Shown here piece by piece: positions 60,460-64,000 of a DNA stretch of 64,000 bases. The translations under genes and the position numbers were made by a program. The stretch is from contig CAJNYU010004067.1 in the NCBI GenBank assembly GCA_905331475.1, positions 124,001 to 188,000 on the forward strand. Direction: 5' to 3'. The notes beneath the pieces are model-generated. The model was not told the DNA's origin, did not search any database, and saw only the letters and a program-made list of their open reading frames with translations. This DNA comes from Rotaria socialis (taxonomy: Eukaryota; Rotifera; Eurotatoria; Philodinida; Philodinidae). Within the stretch, counting starts at the first letter, position 1. Every line of letters begins with the position of its first letter.

Positions 60460-62290
60460 GATTATAAAATTCTAGATCTAGAATAGATTACAAATAATTC
60501 ATATACAATGCGCCAATTTTTTTCTCTTCTCATCCTCTTGTTCGATATTTATCTTGCTTGGATTTGTTCCCCTGTCTGCCTGCCTGCCTGCCTGATTGTT
60601 TGTATATAAAAGCATCGTATCACTTACTGGCTATTTTCTGTACCAATTACACACAAAATAGTATGATGACATCTGTCGAGCATAATAAAAATGCATTTAT
60701 AATTTCTTGTTAGTCGGAAATGAAATAGTACTGTTCATTCATTCTCATTCATTCATTTGTCCTTTTGAACTGACGGATATACGTACCAGAAATAGTGTTT
60801 CGTCTAAAACACTCTAGTTTTGGTATCATCTTCTTATTGAAATTTGTATGGCAAAGTTACTACTCGAAAAAATACAAAGCTCTTCATGAAGATCTAGAAT
60901 TTTTACTAAATTTTGCACGAAAAATAATGTGAGTGAGTAAATGTTCTACTTGTCTACAAGATTAGTTTTGTGAGAAAGAAAATCCATACAAAACAATTAA
61001 AAATCCCATTGAATGAAATCATATTGAGTACTTTTACATTATCTCGATTCCGTTCCAGGGTCCACGCCTCATTGAAAACTGCTGAAAAATACTTCTTTTA
61101 GCTTCTTAAAAACATCAAGACTATCTTTAAAAAAAATTAAGTTGAGGATTCGTTTGTAAATCAAGAGAAGGTATATCCACAGCTTCGAGCATCAATATTA
61201 GTATTCTGTATTTATTCGCATTAAAACAATCTGAAATTACTGTGAATATCTATCAAGCATCACAAATTCTACGATTAATTTCCTCATTCCTCGCTCAAAT
61301 AAAGTAAAAATGATTTTGATGAATCGTTTTCAATTATGCAATGATACGTATGTAAAGGGTTGTTACGATATTGGAAACGTCTTGCATAGCCACTTGATTT
61401 TTAATATCTGTTCTTTTGTTAACTGAATTTAATATGATAATTTATTTTCAAAAGCTCATTATATGTAGAAATTATAATGATTTTTCATTCGCATCGTATA
61501 TGCATATTGTCAAATAATTATTTATTGAACTTTTCGAACAAAGTATTCACAATAGAATAAAACCTATTTTAATAGCAGATTATATTCAGTGTAGACTTGT
61601 GTAACGAATATAATAGCCCTGGTCGAACGTCTGGAAACGGCTGGTTCCATTGATTTTGTGGAAGCAGTATCCCGGTTGGAAATTTTTCTAGTGATTTCCG
61701 ATCGATTTCTGCCGGAAAGCACCGGAATTTGACAGGAATCCGCCGAAAAAGTCTGGCCGTATTTTTGACCGGAACGTTCAACCTGGGAGAGAATCACTAC
61801 GTATTTTCTTGAATTGAGATTTCTTACCACTTTTGACTTTGACGACAAAAGAACCGTGTCATCGGATAGTTGAAATATGTATAGATATCACACGAAGAAA
61901 ATAATTAAGAATGAACGATACAGTTCAGTATTCTAGATTTAATTGTGATGTAAGATTTGCCTGCGTTTTAACACAATGAAATGAATCTCAATATTTCATA
62001 ATTTTACCGTTAAAAAAAATAGAAATTTAAAAGAATACTTCTAACGTAAGAGTATCATGCACGTTAATTTCTTTTATTGGTATCTATTAGATTCTTTCGT
62101 TTTTCCAATGAGATCTATTTCCTTGCTGCTTTATTCTCACATAAAAATGATACAATAACAATAACAATAATAACAAAAGCACACAAATAAGATACAATCA
62201 AAATCATTACTGAGTAAAATATGGTAAAGGTATAGAGCATAGTGAAAACATAAGTTATTGTATTCATATCAAATAAAATAACAGCAGAAT
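60460..62290. other. Intergenic with a (CTGC)n microsatellite
   Basis: Contains the CNOT9 upstream region, a (CTGC)n run at 60576-60594, and a GC-richer block at 61610-61790 with two overlapping minus frames (61564-61848) that show no domain. That block shares the word TCTAGTGATTTCC with the right part of the 28.1-kb MITE and may be repeat-derived. Confidence 0.45.
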
Positions 62291-62909
62291 TCATGGAGCA
62301 CATACACCAATCTTATCTAAAACACCAATATCTTTAAACCAAGCAATAAGTTCATTGAAATTAATGCTTCCATCATGTCCACGATCGATTTCTTCAAATT
62401 GACATGCTTGATGTTCATGTTCATCAATGATATGATGACGTGTTAAATCTTTTCGCATTTTTTCAAATTCTTTTTTATTTAATCTTCCATGATTATGTTT
62501 ATCATATGAACGAAATACTTCCGCTATATGACAAATCAATTGTGTTTGATACGCATTAGGCATTTGTATATGTTCAAAACGTGATGATGTTCGCCACCAA
62601 TCAGCAAATTCTCGATAATCAATATGACCATTTCCATCTTTATCAATTAATGTACATGCCCATTGAAGTTCATCATCAGACAAATAATACCCCATATCAT
62701 AACAAAGTGAACGAAGTTCTTCACGTGATATTGTTCCTTGAGACAAAACGAATTGATTTTATATGAAAAAACACATATATTTCTTACATACCACTTTTAT
62801 CTTTGTCATATTTATTAAACATCAATTCCGATATTGGTTTTGTACCACCACCATATGCAAAACATGTTGGTGCAAGTGCAATACATTGATTCTTATTAAC
62901 CGAGTTCAT
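62291..62909 (-). CDS. Four-EF-hand calcium-binding protein
   Basis: Two exons on the minus strand, 62909-62792 and 62736-62291; 188 codons (187 aa). Four EF-hand loops are readable: DKDKSGTISREE (residues 35-46, spanning the intron), DKDGNGHIDYRE (71-82), DKHNHGRLNKKE (118-129) and DRGHDGSINFNE (157-168). Loops 1 and 2 are fully canonical; loop 3 has His at position 5 but Asn at 4 and Gly at 6; loop 4 has Gly at position 3, so binding may be weaker. The overall plan, two pairs of hands joined by a linker containing WWRTSSRFEHI, suits a calmodulin/troponin-C-like sensor, but it is not calmodulin. Initiation at 62909 is required to complete the first hand. Confidence 0.85.
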
Positions 62910-64000
62910 TGTTCAGTAGAAGTAAACTAGAGGCCAATGAATATACATGCATGCATATAGGACGATCCGCCATCATTCTTTCTGTTCTTCTCGATTCGAT
63001 CGATCTCATAGACTTTTCGTTGGTTGGTCAATATTCACCAGTAACAAAACTTGGACAAATAATAGGACCGAAGAAAGAAGATTATGTACATTGCTCGTTT
63101 GTACGTGCTTGAGTCAATAGATGAACCAGACGCGATGAGAATATTTATGATAACAATAGAAAAGTATAGAAGATGAATTTTTCGATCATAAATGGAAGTT
63201 TTTCAGTTAATAAATGATGTGAAAGATTTCACTTAAGACTATATTGTCACTGTTGATTCTTGAAAAGTTTGATTTTTTTATAAATAGATGTAAAACATGA
63301 TCCGATAGAACAATATAGACAGAGAAATCTTTCAGACAGTATTATAGTCTGATGTCAGTTTAAAATGTTCTCTATATCGAGATGGGTTTCATTTTACCAT
63401 ATGATTTATTTAAATATCCTTTTACCTTCCGGTAGAGAGTGAAAATAAAACATAGTACAATCAAAGAAAAATAAACGCTCCATTAATGATCATTGGGCCT
63501 TTATGCTTACTGACTGTTGATACTTTTGGACCCATCGACTATTGTTTCATATACGATTTGTATACTATCCGTACATGTACATATATTGCATTAACTTTAT
63601 TTTACTATCGAAAGGTGCTAAGCATTTGAAATTTACATCGCAATGGTGACCGTGAAGTGAATACTTGAAATTCATCACAAACGACGGGTTGATTTAGTTG
63701 CCAGTCATTTTACACAAGTTTATAAACTAAAGTTGAACGATTATCTCTATGACAAATAAAGATCATTCGAATACTTGTTTAACGTGCACGTAACCATTGA
63801 TCGTTATGAATAAATTTTCTAAATGTTGTTTTTTTATTGCGCTACAAAATGAAGATGACGCATCCATTGACAAATACGAACAAAGACAAACATAAAATAA
63901 CTATATGAATATTGATTTGATAGAAATGCAACGAACTTTTCCAATCGTGCTGTGCTTTGTTGATTGAGAAATGCTATTCACCATAGTATGTATAAAAAGA
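62910..64000. other. Intergenic, right end of window
   Basis: Upstream flank of the EF-hand gene. A 67-codon plus frame (62909-63112) overlaps the EF-hand start region and is not supported. Nothing else is seen. Confidence 0.5.

Noticed and set aside
60576-60594. CTGCCTGCC repeat as a possible CRISPR or regulatory array
   Set aside because: Simple tetranucleotide microsatellite; no spacers.

Overview
The window is animal nuclear DNA. It is strongly AT-rich. Genes are split by short GT-AG introns, mostly 45-70 bp, and the products are metazoan: a novel-type protein kinase C, BiP/GRP78, RNPS1, CNOT9, an SLC17 transporter, a 7-TM receptor and EF-hand proteins. The very short introns, the orphan 7-TM/EGF-tail and C-type-lectin fragments, and the dense small DNA-transposon remnants fit a bdelloid rotifer or related spiralian. 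That placement is inference, not proof.

Layout. Positions 1-3866 hold no gene but carry a complete non-autonomous hAT element with 15-bp inverted ends, an 8-bp target duplication and a transposase remnant. Positions 3867-20237 are the most unusual part: six same-strand genes, 1.0-1.6 kb apart, each encoding a short protein (about 325-416 aa) with an acidic N-terminal region cut into tiny exons, one divergent Rel/NF-kB/NFAT-type DNA-binding domain and, in most copies, a short basic tail. No dimerisation (IPT) domain or ankyrin repeats are seen. Exon sizes and intron phases are shared, so the array arose by tandem duplication. The genes fall into two subfamilies, A-C and D-F.

From 21.6 to 26.2 kb come a single-exon RNPS1-like SR protein, a casein-kinase-1-like kinase and an EF-hand protein, all on the + strand. 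A gene-poor stretch (26.2-31.1 kb) contains a MITE-like element and two hairpins. An 811-aa novel PKC (31.1-36.1 kb, +) converges on a 662-aa BiP-like Hsp70 (37.7-40.1 kb, -) that has a signal peptide but no KDEL-type end. Then follow an SLC17/sialin-like transporter (44.7-46.4 kb, +), a 7-TM receptor (47.3-48.5 kb, -), a repeat-rich gene desert, a type II membrane protein resembling the DUF1647 family (54.7-56.8 kb, +), lectin/EGF debris (56.9-57.8 kb), a CNOT9 gene (59.2-60.5 kb, -) with an apparent one-base frameshift, and a four-EF-hand protein (62.3-62.9 kb, -).

The housekeeping genes are functionally unrelated neighbours. The only set that looks like a related unit is the Rel-like array, which I read as a lineage-specific family of transcription-factor-like proteins. 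All exon models were built by hand from splice motifs and reading frame; they sum to whole codons for every spliced gene except CNOT9.
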